A program made the translations under genes and the position numbers. Of a DNA stretch of 64,000 bases, positions 1 to 8,376 are shown piece by piece. The notes under the pieces were generated by a model that had not been told where the DNA came from, searched no databases, and worked only from the letters and a program-made list of their open reading frames with translations. Each line of letters opens with the position of its first letter. Position 1 is the stretch's first letter. The stretch is from Halonotius aquaticus (GTDB lineage Archaea; Halobacteriota; Halobacteria; Halobacteriales; Haloferacaceae): the NCBI RefSeq assembly GCF_003605575.1, contig NZ_QKNY01000005.1, positions 124,001 to 188,000 of the forward strand, in the 5' to 3' direction.

Positions 1-352
1 TCGCCACGGCTCCCTTGAGTCCTCGCGGCTCTCGGCGAACCGCCACCTGTTGAAGGAACTCGGGGAGGGCGAGTACAAGATGCAGCTCCGAAAGTTCCCC
101 CACCAGGTCATCCGGGAGAACAAACAGGCAACCGGTGCCGGGGCCGACCGTGTCTCCGACGGGATGCGACAGTCCTTCGGGAAGATCGTCGGCACCGCCG
201 CCCGCATCGGCGCTGACGAGCCGATCTTTACCGCCTACTGTACCGCCGAGCAGGCGCCGGTCGTCAAGGAAGCGTTCCGTCGCGCGTACAACAAGATCTC
301 CCCGCCATGCCGGATCAACGTTGAACGCGGCGAGGAACTGCTCGTCTCCTAA
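1..352 (+). CDS. rpl10e: 50S ribosomal protein L10e, 3' part
   Basis: The reading frame is open from base 2 and ends at TAA 350-352, so the 5' part lies outside the window. The visible 116 residues match archaeal L10e (uL16 family): the stretch [20 protein letters not shown] followed by [17 protein letters not shown] is characteristic. L10e sits near the peptidyl-transferase centre and helps place the tRNA acceptor arm in the large subunit. The TTG at 50 is an internal codon, since the homology continues upstream of it (SRLSANRHL). The next gene begins 43 nt downstream on the same strand. Confidence 0.95.
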   Translation, partial: RHGSLESSRLSANRHLLKELGEGEYKMQLRKFPHQVIRENKQATGAGADRVSDGMRQSFGKIVGTAARIGADEPIFTAYCTAEQAPVVKEAFRRAYNKISPPCRINVERGEELLVS

Positions 353-395
353 GCGGATCGACACCCCTTTTCGCTGTTCTCACTAACGCCAGCGT

Positions 396-1298
396 ATGCT
401 TCGGCTGGCGGTCACGACAACTGCTGAAACGTTCCACCGTCTGCGTGAGCCGTTGGCTGACCGCGGGATCGCCGCCGCTCATCTCCAGGCGAAAGAACGG
501 GCGATCCCACTGACCGACGATGCTGTCGCTGCCACCCCTGCGGCTGACGACGACACCGCTGTCACCGAGTTCGACGTTGGGCTTGTCTATCCTGGCCGGC
601 TGATGGAGGGGGCGGCGATCACCGCCGGACTCGACATCCCGTGGGTTAACGGCCGAGAGGCTGTCCTCACCTCCCGAAACAAAAGCGGTGTTCTCGCCGC
701 CCTCGATGCGGCCGACATCCCGGTTCCCCACTCGGTAATGCTCTCGAATCCGGTCGCTGAGTCGGCCGTTGTCGACGCTGTCGCCGAGCTCTCCTTCCCG
801 GTTGTCGTCAAACCAAACTCGGCGACCCGCGGTGTCGGTGTCGCCAAAGCCAGCGACATCGACTCGCTGCTCGGCGTCGTCGACTATCTCGATCTGATCC
901 ACGATTTTCGCGCCACCGGTGACAAATCCTATCTCATTCAGGAGTATCTGCCCGACGCCCGTGATTACCGGGCGATGGTGATCGACGGCGACTGCGTCGG
1001 CGGCGTCCAGCGTCGCCTGCCCGACGACCTCGCTGAGGGTCGATGGAAACACAACGTCCACCGCGGGGCCGAGGCCACCGGTGTCGACCTGCCGGATGCT
1101 CACCGCCAGCGTGCCGAACGAGCGGCTGCCACACTCGACATCCCGTATCTTGGTGTTGACCTGTTGGCAACCGACGAGCGACTCGTCGTCAACGAAACAA
1201 ACGCCCGCCCAACGATCGATACCGCCGATAAGTACGACGATGGATTCTATGATCGACTCGCCGAACGCATTCGTGAGACTGCCGAAAACAGGTCGTAA
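396..1298 (+). CDS. RimK-like ATP-grasp family protein
   Basis: A 300-residue protein of the ATP-grasp fold, the family of RimK, LysX and CoaF-like carboxylate-amine ligases. Residues about 90-290 hold the ATP-grasp core: SRNKSGVLAALDAADIP (start of the lid subdomain), FPVVVKPNSATRGVGVA (ATP-binding lysine and glycine-rich loop), IQEYLP, and VNETNARPTID near the C-terminus, which supplies metal-binding Glu and Asn. These enzymes join a carboxylate to an amine through an acyl-phosphate. The substrate cannot be read from sequence. The first ATG gives a full-length N-terminal pre-ATP-grasp domain. It is convergent with hsp20, with no gap between the two stops. Confidence 0.75.
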   Translation: MLRLAVTTTAETFHRLREPLADRGIAAAHLQAKERAIPLTDDAVAATPAADDDTAVTEFDVGLVYPGRLMEGAAITAGLDIPWVNGREAVLTSRNKSGVLAALDAADIPVPHSVMLSNPVAESAVVDAVAELSFPVVVKPNSATRGVGVAKASDIDSLLGVVDYLDLIHDFRATGDKSYLIQEYLPDARDYRAMVIDGDCVGGVQRRLPDDLAEGRWKHNVHRGAEATGVDLPDAHRQRAERAAATLDIPYLGVDLLATDERLVVNETNARPTIDTADKYDDGFYDRLAERIRETAENRS

Positions 1299-1658
1299 CT
1301 ACTCGACGTCGATCGCCGCAGACGCTTCCGCCCGATCAAACGTGACCTCCAAGACGCCGTTGTTGAACGTCGCGTCCGCGGAGTGTTCGTCGACCGTCGC
1401 CGGCAGGCGGACGCGCTCGTCGTACTCTCGGTGGCCGGTTGTCGCTTGGATCGTGAGTGTCGTGCCGTCACACTGGAGTGTGAGATCGCCTTTGTCGACC
1501 CCGGGGAGATCCGCGACGAGCCGGACGGCGTCGTCGGTCTCATAGACATCGATGTGCGTGTCGGCCCCCGCCTCATCGGGGCCGTTCATTTCGCCCATCA
1601 TCCGCTCGATCTCATCGAAGATATCGCCGAACGGGTCGTCGCGGTCGTCGCTATGCAT
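1299..1658 (-). CDS. Hsp20/alpha-crystallin family small heat-shock protein
   Basis: A 119-residue small heat-shock protein that would form oligomers holding unfolding proteins. The alpha-crystallin domain covers about residues 33-118 (IDVYETDDAVRLVADLPGVD, then NGVLEVTFDR), with the A-x-x-x-N-G-V-L motif at the end of the domain. The tail ends AIDVE, a weak version of the I-x-I/V oligomerisation motif. I place the start at ATG 1656-1658 (MHSDDRDDP), because the 23 residues upstream are Cys/His-rich and not family-like. The N-terminal arm before the domain is short. Confidence 0.85.
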   Translation of the reverse strand: MHSDDRDDPFGDIFDEIERMMGEMNGPDEAGADTHIDVYETDDAVRLVADLPGVDKGDLTLQCDGTTLTIQATTGHREYDERVRLPATVDEHSADATFNNGVLEVTFDRAEASAAIDVE

Positions 1659-1821
1659 ACACCAATGTATCGTTCCCCCTCGACAAAAGCGTTCTGTCCC
1701 CGCTGAGCAGAAATGTGTGTTTTGCACTATACCGATGACAGCTGTTGCCTCGGGATCGCCACCGAGGGCCGTGTGTGGTCGTTGTCACCGGGTAGCTATT
1801 GCTAGCTCAGGAGCTATTTAT

Positions 1822-1836
1822 TGTGATTTGTTCACA
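1822..1836. promoter_or_regulatory. Inverted repeat upstream of gap (candidate operator)
   Basis: TGTGA-N5-TCACA is a perfect 5-bp inverted repeat 54 nt upstream of the gap start and 23 nt upstream of the TATA box. Its placement suits an activator or repressor site. No regulator can be assigned from sequence alone. Confidence 0.4.
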
Positions 1837-1858
1837 CACGCCGCGACGATCCGGGCTA

Positions 1859-1865
1859 TTTTAAG
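1859..1865 (+). promoter_or_regulatory. TATA box of gap, with a TrmB-like site at the start codon
   Basis: TTTTAAG is centred 28 nt before the gap ATG, the usual spacing of a haloarchaeal leaderless promoter. Directly over the start codon, 1881-1896 reads TATT-N7-GAGTA, one mismatch from the published TrmB consensus TACT-N7/8-GAGTA for sugar-metabolism genes of Halobacterium. The TrmB assignment is inference. Confidence 0.55.
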
Positions 1866-1889
1866 TAGCTGTAGAATCGCTATTCGCGT

Positions 1890-2945
1890 ATGAGTAAATC
1901 ATATCTAGATGCTGGTGCGGAAGTCGCCGAAGACGACGTGGTTCGTGTCGGCCTGAACGGATTCGGTCGAATCGGTCGCAACACGTTCCGTGCGATTCTC
2001 GACAATCCACGGGTTGAACTCGTCGGTATCAACGACGTGATGGACTTCGAGCAGATGCGGTACCTCGGCAAGTACGACACCATCATGGGCACCCTCGATG
2101 GACTCGAACTCGACGGCGACGAGCTCACCATCGGTGGTACCTCGGTGTCGCTGCACAACGTTCAGAGTCCCTCTGACCTGCCGTGGGGCGAGGAAGACGT
2201 CGATGTCGCCTTCGAGTGTACGGGCATCTTCCGAACGAAAGACGACGCCGCCCAACATCTTGAGGCTGGCGCGGACAAGGTCGTCATCTCCGCGCCGCCG
2301 AAAGGCGAGAAACCCGTCCCACAGCTCGTCTACGGTGTCAATCACGCCGACGACTACGACGGCGAGGACATCATCTCCAACGCCTCCTGTACAACCAACT
2401 CCGTCACGCCGGTCGCCAAGGTGCTCGACGAGGAGTTCGGCATCGAGACCGGCACGCTGACGACCGTCCACGCCTACACCGGCAGCCAGACGCTCATCGA
2501 CGCGCCGAAAGGTAAGACCCGCCGTGGCCGCGCCGCCGCCGAAAACATCGTCCCGACCTCGACGGGTGCCGCCCAGGCCGCAACCCAGGTGCTCCCACAG
2601 CTTGAGGGCAAACTCGACGGGATGGCGATCCGCGTCCCCGTCCCGACGGGCTCGATCACCGAACTCGTCGTCGATCTCGCCGCCGAGCCGACCGCTGAGG
2701 AGATCAACGACGCCTTCCGCGATGCCGCCGACAGCGGCCCACTCGCCGGCGTGCTCGGCTACACCGACGACGAGGTCGTCTCCAGCGATATCGTCGGCCT
2801 GCCGTTCTCCTCGTACGCCGACCTCAACTCCACGAACGTCATCGGCGACAACGGCCTCGTGAAGATCCTGACGTGGTACGACAACGAGTACGGCTTCTCG
2901 AACCGCATGCTCGATATGGCCGAGTTCCTCGTCGACGAATCCTAA
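1890..2945 (+). CDS. gap: Type I glyceraldehyde-3-phosphate dehydrogenase
   Basis: A 351-residue enzyme that oxidises glyceraldehyde-3-phosphate to 1,3-bisphosphoglycerate with NAD(P). Residues 17-160 form the Rossmann domain, with the GLNGFGRIGR nucleotide loop at 21-30. The catalytic Cys167 lies in SNASCTTNS, and the substrate-binding TGAAQAA segment and the C-terminal WYDNEYGFSNR are all present. The bacterial-type sequence differs from the archaeal type II enzyme. In Haloferax volcanii the type I enzyme serves glycolysis, and I infer the same here. pgk, the next pathway step, follows 85 nt downstream. The acidic N-terminal extension of about 15 residues is usual for haloarchaea. Confidence 0.95.
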   Translation: MSKSYLDAGAEVAEDDVVRVGLNGFGRIGRNTFRAILDNPRVELVGINDVMDFEQMRYLGKYDTIMGTLDGLELDGDELTIGGTSVSLHNVQSPSDLPWGEEDVDVAFECTGIFRTKDDAAQHLEAGADKVVISAPPKGEKPVPQLVYGVNHADDYDGEDIISNASCTTNSVTPVAKVLDEEFGIETGTLTTVHAYTGSQTLIDAPKGKTRRGRAAAENIVPTSTGAAQAATQVLPQLEGKLDGMAIRVPVPTGSITELVVDLAAEPTAEEINDAFRDAADSGPLAGVLGYTDDEVVSSDIVGLPFSSYADLNSTNVIGDNGLVKILTWYDNEYGFSNRMLDMAEFLVDES

Positions 2946-3030
2946 GCCGACCAGCGACCCCCGGCCGGCCGCCAGCAGGGCTGGCGACCCACGCACCTTT
3001 TCACCGACCCACCCGATTTCCGACACACCA

Positions 3031-4251
3031 ATGGCATCCTTCAACACCATCGACGATCTCGACGACGCACAGCGCGTCCTCGTCCGCCTCGATCTCAACT
3101 CACCGGTTGAGGACGGCGACGTACAGGACAACCGCCGTTTTCAGCGCCACGCGACAACGGTCAAAGAACTCGCTGAAGCAGGTCATCGCGTCGTGCTGAT
3201 GGCCCATCAGGGCCGGCCCGGCAACGACACCTTCGTCTCCCTTGACCAGCACGCCGACATTCTCGGCGGCTACATCGACCGCGAGATCCAGTTTGTCGAC
3301 GACATCTACGGCGACGACGCCCTCGACGCGATCGATTCCCTTGAGGCCGGCGAGGTGCTCCTCCTGGAAAACACCCGGATGAGCGATGACGAACTGCCCG
3401 AGGAAGCCCCCGAGGTCAAGGCCGAAACCGAGTTCGTCCAAACGCTCGCGCCGCACTTTGACGCCTACATCAACGACGCCTACTCGGCGGCCCACCGGAA
3501 ACACGCCTCGCTGGTCGGTTTCCCGCTCGTGTTGCCGGCCTTTGCGGGTCGCGTGATGGAAACCGAGTATGAGGCCAACACCGCCATCGCCAACCGCGAG
3601 TTCGACGGGCAGGTCACGATGGTCGTCGGCGGCACGAAAGCGACCGACGTGATCGGCGTCATGGAGACGCTCGGCGACAAGATCGACACGTTCTGTATGG
3701 GCGGGATCGCCAGCCACCTGTTCCTCCGAGCGGCGGGCTACGATGTCGGCTACGATCGCCACGAGGATCTGGATCTCTACGACACTCAGTGGGAGAACAA
3801 CGAGGAGATCATCCAGGAGCTCTACGAGGAGCGACGCGACCAGATCAAACTCCCCGAAGGCCTCGCCTATGAGGACGACGATGGCGAGCGAGCCGAGCAC
3901 ACCAACGAGGAACTCGACGCCGCCAACTACGACTACATGGATATCTCCGAGGCCACGGTCGAGAAATACGATCCGATCATTCGGGACTCCGATGCGGTCT
4001 TCCTCAAAGGAGCCCTCGGCGTCTTCGAGGACGAAATCTTCTCGACCGGCACAGTCGGCGCGGTGAAAGCGATCGCCGAAACCGACTGCTTCTCGGTGGT
4101 CGGCGGCGGCGACACCTCCCGATCCATCGAGATGTACGGGATGGACGAAGACGATTTCGACCACGTCTCGATCGCCGGCGGCGCGTACATCCGCGCGCTC
4201 ACGGGCGACGACCTGCCGGGCGTCGAACTCCTGATCGACGCCGCGAACTAA
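3031..4251 (+). CDS. pgk: Phosphoglycerate kinase
   Basis: A 406-residue monomeric kinase that interconverts 1,3-bisphosphoglycerate and 3-phosphoglycerate with ADP/ATP. The N-terminal domain has the substrate motif VRLDLNSPVEDG (bacterial form RxDxNVP) and the basic patch HQGRPG. The C-terminal nucleotide domain has VVGGTKATDV, KGALGVFED and VVGGGDTSRSIE near the end. The length is normal for archaeal PGK. It follows gap on the same strand, with a possible weak TATA (CTTTTCA) about 32 nt before the ATG, so it may be transcribed both with gap and on its own. Confidence 0.95.
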   Translation: MASFNTIDDLDDAQRVLVRLDLNSPVEDGDVQDNRRFQRHATTVKELAEAGHRVVLMAHQGRPGNDTFVSLDQHADILGGYIDREIQFVDDIYGDDALDAIDSLEAGEVLLLENTRMSDDELPEEAPEVKAETEFVQTLAPHFDAYINDAYSAAHRKHASLVGFPLVLPAFAGRVMETEYEANTAIANREFDGQVTMVVGGTKATDVIGVMETLGDKIDTFCMGGIASHLFLRAAGYDVGYDRHEDLDLYDTQWENNEEIIQELYEERRDQIKLPEGLAYEDDDGERAEHTNEELDAANYDYMDISEATVEKYDPIIRDSDAVFLKGALGVFEDEIFSTGTVGAVKAIAETDCFSVVGGGDTSRSIEMYGMDEDDFDHVSIAGGAYIRALTGDDLPGVELLIDAAN

Positions 4252-4305
4252 TCGCACTACCCCCTCCGCGGTACTTTCTTACTCGTCGCTCCCGATCTGT
4301 CAGCC

Positions 4306-4809
4306 ATGAAACTCGGCATTGTTTCCGACACCCACGACAACCTCGCACACGTCCAGCAAGCGGTTTCGCTGTTCGAACTCGAAGGCGTCGACCACGTCAT
4401 TCACTGCGGCGACATCATCGCGCCGTTTTCGGCAACGCCGTTCGACACCGACAGCTTCGAGTTCTCAGCTGTCCGCGGCAACAACGACGGCGAGTGGGCT
4501 CTGGGCAACGTTGTCGACGAGCTTGGCACGTATCTCGGCCAGTGTGGCGAACTCACATTTGACGGTGTTGAGATCGCGGTCTACCACGGTACCAACACGG
4601 TGCTTCGGGAGGCGTTGGCCGAGGCGGGCACCTACGACTACGTCTTCCATGGCCACACCCACGAACGAACGATCACATCCCACGGCGACACGGTTCGCGT
4701 CAATCCCGGCGGCTTGCCGATCGAAGGGGCTGACGACGCGTTCCACGTCGCCATTCTCGACACCGAGGAGTCGGGAACGGACGCGATTACCCACCACCAA
4801 CTCGACTAG
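4306..4809 (+). CDS. YfcE/MJ0936-type metallophosphoesterase
   Basis: A 167-residue calcineurin-like phosphoesterase that hydrolyses phosphodiesters with two divalent metals. The canonical motifs occur in order: GIVSDTHDN (D-x-H) at residues 4-12, HVIHCGDII (GD), RGNND (GNxD/GNH type), VYHGT, and FHGHTHERT (GHTH) near residue 118. This is the full-length single-domain form of the YfcE/MJ0936 family. The physiological substrate of archaeal members is not settled. It lies 54 nt after pgk on the same strand, with radB downstream. Confidence 0.85.
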   Translation: MKLGIVSDTHDNLAHVQQAVSLFELEGVDHVIHCGDIIAPFSATPFDTDSFEFSAVRGNNDGEWALGNVVDELGTYLGQCGELTFDGVEIAVYHGTNTVLREALAEAGTYDYVFHGHTHERTITSHGDTVRVNPGGLPIEGADDAFHVAILDTEESGTDAITHHQLD

Positions 4810-4895
4810 CGATAGCCGATGTCCGGGTGCTGTTTTGAGTACCACTCGGGGCGTTGTCACAGACCGCGGGGCTTTTGCGCCGACCATGCCAATCG

Positions 4896-5594
4896 ATGCC
4901 TGTGACGGAGCCAGTCTCAACCGGCTGTGACGCCCTTGATACGCTGCTCGGCGGCGGGTTCGAACGCGGCACCGTCGCCCAACTGTATGGGCCGCCGGCG
5001 GCCGGCAAAACAAACATCGCGCTGTCGGCTGCCGTCGGGGTTGCCGTCGCCGGCGACAGCGCGCTGTATATCGACACCGAGGGGCTGTCGGTCGATCGGT
5101 TCCAGCAGTTGATCGAACACAGCACCGACGAGGCCCTCGACACTGTTGCCTCGCGGCTCATCATCTCCGATGCCGTCGATTTCGACGAACAACAGGAAGC
5201 GGTTCGGGATGCTGCCGACTTTGCTGAGCGCGTCGAGTTGATCGTCCTCGACAGCGCGACCGGCTTCTACCGGCTCAACCGCGCCGGCGACGAGGAGGGC
5301 GGCGACTCCCTGCGGGCGGTCGCTCGTCAGATCACGGAGTTGCTGTCGATCGCGCGCAAACACGATATCGCGGTCGTGATCACAAACCAGGTGTACACCG
5401 ACCCCGACGCCGATCGGGTACGCGCGTTGGGTGGCCACACGCTGGAACACTGGACGGGCGTCGTTGTTCGGTTAGATCGGTTCCGCGGTGGGAAACGCCG
5501 CGCGACCGTAGAAAAACACCGGGCGAAAGCCGCCGGCGAGACGGCGACCTTCGAGATTACTGACGCCGGCATTACCGGCGTCGACGAGTTTTGA
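4896..5594 (+). CDS. radB: DNA repair and recombination protein RadB
   Basis: A 232-residue RecA-superfamily ATPase, the short archaeal paralogue of RadA without the N-terminal helix-hairpin-helix domain. The Walker A loop GPPAAGKT is at residues 32-39, Walker B is in the ELIVLDSATG segment, and HTLEHWTGVVVRLDRFRGGKR lies near the C-terminus. RadB acts as a mediator for RadA in homologous recombination. I chose ATG 4896 (MPVTEPVSTGCDALDTLLGGG), where family homology begins. An upstream TTG at 4854 would add 14 unrelated residues. Confidence 0.92.
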   Translation: MPVTEPVSTGCDALDTLLGGGFERGTVAQLYGPPAAGKTNIALSAAVGVAVAGDSALYIDTEGLSVDRFQQLIEHSTDEALDTVASRLIISDAVDFDEQQEAVRDAADFAERVELIVLDSATGFYRLNRAGDEEGGDSLRAVARQITELLSIARKHDIAVVITNQVYTDPDADRVRALGGHTLEHWTGVVVRLDRFRGGKRRATVEKHRAKAAGETATFEITDAGITGVDEF

Positions 5595-5603
5595 CCGCCG
5601 CGC

Positions 5604-6737
5604 CTACAGTTCGAGATTTTGGATGAGTTGCCCGCGCTGTTTGGCGTCGGCGTTGACACCCTTCCGCTCTAAGACATTGCGTTCGAGCTTATCGAGCGCA
5701 ACGTGGAAGGCGTGGTTCGCGCCGTAGCCTTCCCCGGAGCCGGCGAGTTGGCCGTGGCTCGTCCGGAGGCGGATCTGTGCTTGGATCAGCGGCGTCCCAC
5801 GCAGCTTTTCTTTGTGTTCGTGGAACCGGACGTGAGCGTGGATCACGTTCATCGCCTGGTATTTGTCGACGACCTGGGTGATCGACTCGACGATCTCCGC
5901 CCGATCGATGCTGTCGAGCAGTTTGACGTTCGTGATCTGAACGTCCATCGACTCTTCTTCGGTGAACGTCAGCGCGCGCAAGACATCCGTTTTCGTGATG
6001 ATGCCGCTGACGCCGCCGTCGTCGTCGGTAACGACCAACCCGGAGATGTCGTTGTCGAACATGACCTCGACGGCCCCGTCGACGGAATCCTCCAGTTCGG
6101 CGGTCAACACTGGTGAAGTCATCAGATTCTCAACCGGGAGATCAAGCATGCGGTCGTGGTCGCCGCTGCGGTCGCCTTTCTCCTGGCGGTTTTCGTCGCG
6201 GACGACGAAGTTGACGATGTCGTGGGTCGTGATGACGCCAGTTAGCGTGTCGGCGTCGTCGACAATCGGGAGCCGGGAGATGCCGTGCTCCCGCAAGCGG
6301 TTGATCGCCTGGCCGACCGTGGCTGCCGTCGTCTCCGTGATCACCTCGTCGGTGTAGATCTGGGAGACGGTCAGTGCATCGAGGTTTTCGAGGACGGCTT
6401 CAAGGATCGCGTCGGTCGTGATGATGCCATCGAGGGTCTCGCCGCGGAACACCGGCGCGACGTTGACATCGCCTTCGACCAACAGCCGCGCGGTCTCGCG
6501 GATATCCTCGTGGTAGTCGACGCGCGGTGCGGAGGTCATCAGCACCGAGGCTTTCGTGTCATCTTGAATCCGGGATTTTACCAGCTCGGATTCGCCGATC
6601 ACCCCGGCGTAGTCGCCGTCTTCGGTGACGATAACGCCTTTCGGGTTTGCCTGATCGAACGCCGCACGAACCTTCGCCAGTCGTTCGTCGGCGTCGACCT
6701 CGACGAACTCCTCGGCGACTATGTCAGTAATATCCAT
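5604..6737 (-). CDS. Four-CBS protein with C-terminal HPF/RaiA-like domain
   Basis: A 377-residue protein. Residues 1-260 hold four CBS motifs as two Bateman modules: about 5-55, 65-118, 124-180 and 203-258, each ending in a G-x-I/V-T/G-x-x-D/E turn. CBS pairs usually bind adenosine nucleotides and sense energy state. Residues 264-360 look like a ribosome-hibernation factor fold: DVQITN strand, a helix ending DKYQAM, AHVRFHEHKEK, IQAQIRLRTSHGQ, then AFHVALDKLERNVLERKG as the second helix. I infer a nucleotide-gated ribosome-binding protein. It is annotated simply as a CBS protein in relatives. It is convergent with radB. Confidence 0.8.
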   Translation of the reverse strand: MDITDIVAEEFVEVDADERLAKVRAAFDQANPKGVIVTEDGDYAGVIGESELVKSRIQDDTKASVLMTSAPRVDYHEDIRETARLLVEGDVNVAPVFRGETLDGIITTDAILEAVLENLDALTVSQIYTDEVITETTAATVGQAINRLREHGISRLPIVDDADTLTGVITTHDIVNFVVRDENRQEKGDRSGDHDRMLDLPVENLMTSPVLTAELEDSVDGAVEVMFDNDISGLVVTDDDGGVSGIITKTDVLRALTFTEEESMDVQITNVKLLDSIDRAEIVESITQVVDKYQAMNVIHAHVRFHEHKEKLRGTPLIQAQIRLRTSHGQLAGSGEGYGANHAFHVALDKLERNVLERKGVNADAKQRGQLIQNLEL

Positions 6738-6873
6738 GGTCTATCCTGAACCTACACCGGCGGGGGTATTTAACGTTGTTACAGTCCGGCCGACGTATCG
6801 TGGGCTGTTGGTTGCACCGTCGCCCCCTCGTCGCCGGCTTCTTGATCGTGCGGTGGCCGGCTCGACCGCCCGG

Positions 6874-8376
6874 TCAGGACTGCCAGAACGACCGGGTGAA
6901 CAACACCGCCACCGGGATAATCTCGATCCGGCCGACGTACATCAGGAGCGTCATCGCCGCCTTCGTGACGGTCGAAAACGGGCTGTAACTGTTGAACGGG
7001 CCGGCAATCCCGAAGGCTGGGCCAATGTTGAAAAACGTCGCCGCCGCCGCGCTCATCGCCTCGAACTCCGAAAGTTCCAGTCCGACCCGCGCGCTGTCGA
7101 TGACGACGACAAGCGTTGCCAGCGCGAAGATGACGAGACTCAACAGCGTGTAGGCGTAGATATCCCGGATCGTCGCCTCGTCGACAGCGGTGCCGCTGAG
7201 TCGAACCGGCGTGATCGCCTCCGGGTGGATCGTCGTAAACAAATCCCGGCGAAACGCCTTGAGGACGATCAGCCACCGCAGCAGCTTGATCGAACAGGTC
7301 GTACTGCCGGCCATCCCGCCGAGAAACATACAGGCAAACAGCAGGTGTTTGGCCGCCGGCGACCACGTGTTGAAGTCGACGGTCGCAAAGCCGGTTGTCG
7401 TCAAAAGCGAGACGATCTGAAACGTTGCCACCCGCACCGTCTCTTCGAGGCCACCGGTCGCGACATCGGCATCAACGAGCAACAGCAGCGTCATCAACAC
7501 GGACGCGCCGACAACGAGGGCGAGGTAAAACCGAAACTCCTCGTTGCGGAGCGGCCGGCCCCAATCGCCGTTGACAAAGAAGTACAGGAGGATGAAGTTC
7601 GTCGCGCCGATGAACATAAACGGGACAAGCAGCCACTGCGCGGCGGGAGCAAACGCGCCAACGCTGTCGGGCTGTGGGGAAAACCCTGCGGTCGCCACCG
7701 CCGTCATCGCATGGGACACCGCATTGAAAAGATCCATCCCCGGGGCGATCCCGGCGACTCCGAGGGCGAACAGCCCGCCGGTCGCAAGCAGCGTGATCCC
7801 CGCATACAGCCGCCAGATCAGCCGGGCGGTGCCGGCGATCTTTGGCGTCAGCTTCTGGACATCCTGGGTCTGTGATTCGGTCTCCATCAGTTGGGCCCCA
7901 CCGACAGACAGCTGTGAGAGGATCGAGATCGCCAACACCAAGATGCCGAGGCCACCGAGCCACTGGATCACCTGCCGCCACAGCAGGATCGACCGCGAGT
8001 GTGCGCCGAAATCGTCGATGATCGTCGCACCGGTGGTCGTGATCCCGCTCATGCTCTCGAAGATGGCGTTGCTTGGCGCCGCCAACAGCCCGTTGCCAGC
8101 CAACACAAACGGGATCGCGCCGACCAGCCCCACACAGAGCCACGACAGCGAGACCATCAGGTAGGCCTCCCGGGTGTACATGTTTTTCTCGGTCTCTAGC
8201 TGTTCGAGGCCAACGCCGGCCGCCAGCGTCACCGCGATCGGTGCGAGAAACGGGACAAGCGGGTCGCCATCGATGACCGCGACCACAAGCGGGATCGCAA
8301 GCGGGACAGCAAGCCATTTCAACACGCCACCAAGCAAGCGAAGACTCACCCGCCAGTTGACGCGAAGTCGGTGCAT
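6874..8376 (-). CDS. trkH: TrkH-type potassium uptake membrane protein
   Basis: A 500-residue polytopic protein with repeated membrane-pore-membrane units, the ion-conducting part of Trk/Ktr potassium transport. The selectivity-filter-like loops include SMSGITTTGATII, SHAMTAVATAGFS, SLLTTTGFATVDFNTWS and FLGGMAGSTTCSIKLLR. Haloarchaea keep molar potassium inside the cell, so this is a key osmotic gene. Its ATG overlaps the last base of the trkA stop codon, so the two are translationally coupled. Upstream of trkA lies a short 96-nt gap that probably carries the promoter. Confidence 0.93.
   Translation of the reverse strand: MHRLRVNWRVSLRLLGGVLKWLAVPLAIPLVVAVIDGDPLVPFLAPIAVTLAAGVGLEQLETEKNMYTREAYLMVSLSWLCVGLVGAIPFVLAGNGLLAAPSNAIFESMSGITTTGATIIDDFGAHSRSILLWRQVIQWLGGLGILVLAISILSQLSVGGAQLMETESQTQDVQKLTPKIAGTARLIWRLYAGITLLATGGLFALGVAGIAPGMDLFNAVSHAMTAVATAGFSPQPDSVGAFAPAAQWLLVPFMFIGATNFILLYFFVNGDWGRPLRNEEFRFYLALVVGASVLMTLLLLVDADVATGGLEETVRVATFQIVSLLTTTGFATVDFNTWSPAAKHLLFACMFLGGMAGSTTCSIKLLRWLIVLKAFRRDLFTTIHPEAITPVRLSGTAVDEATIRDIYAYTLLSLVIFALATLVVVIDSARVGLELSEFEAMSAAAATFFNIGPAFGIAGPFNSYSPFSTVTKAAMTLLMYVGRIEIIPVAVLFTRSFWQS

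Noticed and set aside
1905-3131. 408-codon open frame antisense to gap
   Set aside because: It is the mirror of a GC-rich coding gene with strong homology on the other strand; its product is Arg/Gly/Val-rich with no family resemblance.
3100-4257. 385-codon open frame antisense to pgk
   Set aside because: Same reason: a composition-driven shadow of pgk.
6721-7875. 384-codon open frame antisense to trkH
   Set aside because: The Arg/Gln/Asp-rich product has no domain and trkH pore motifs are clear on the other strand.
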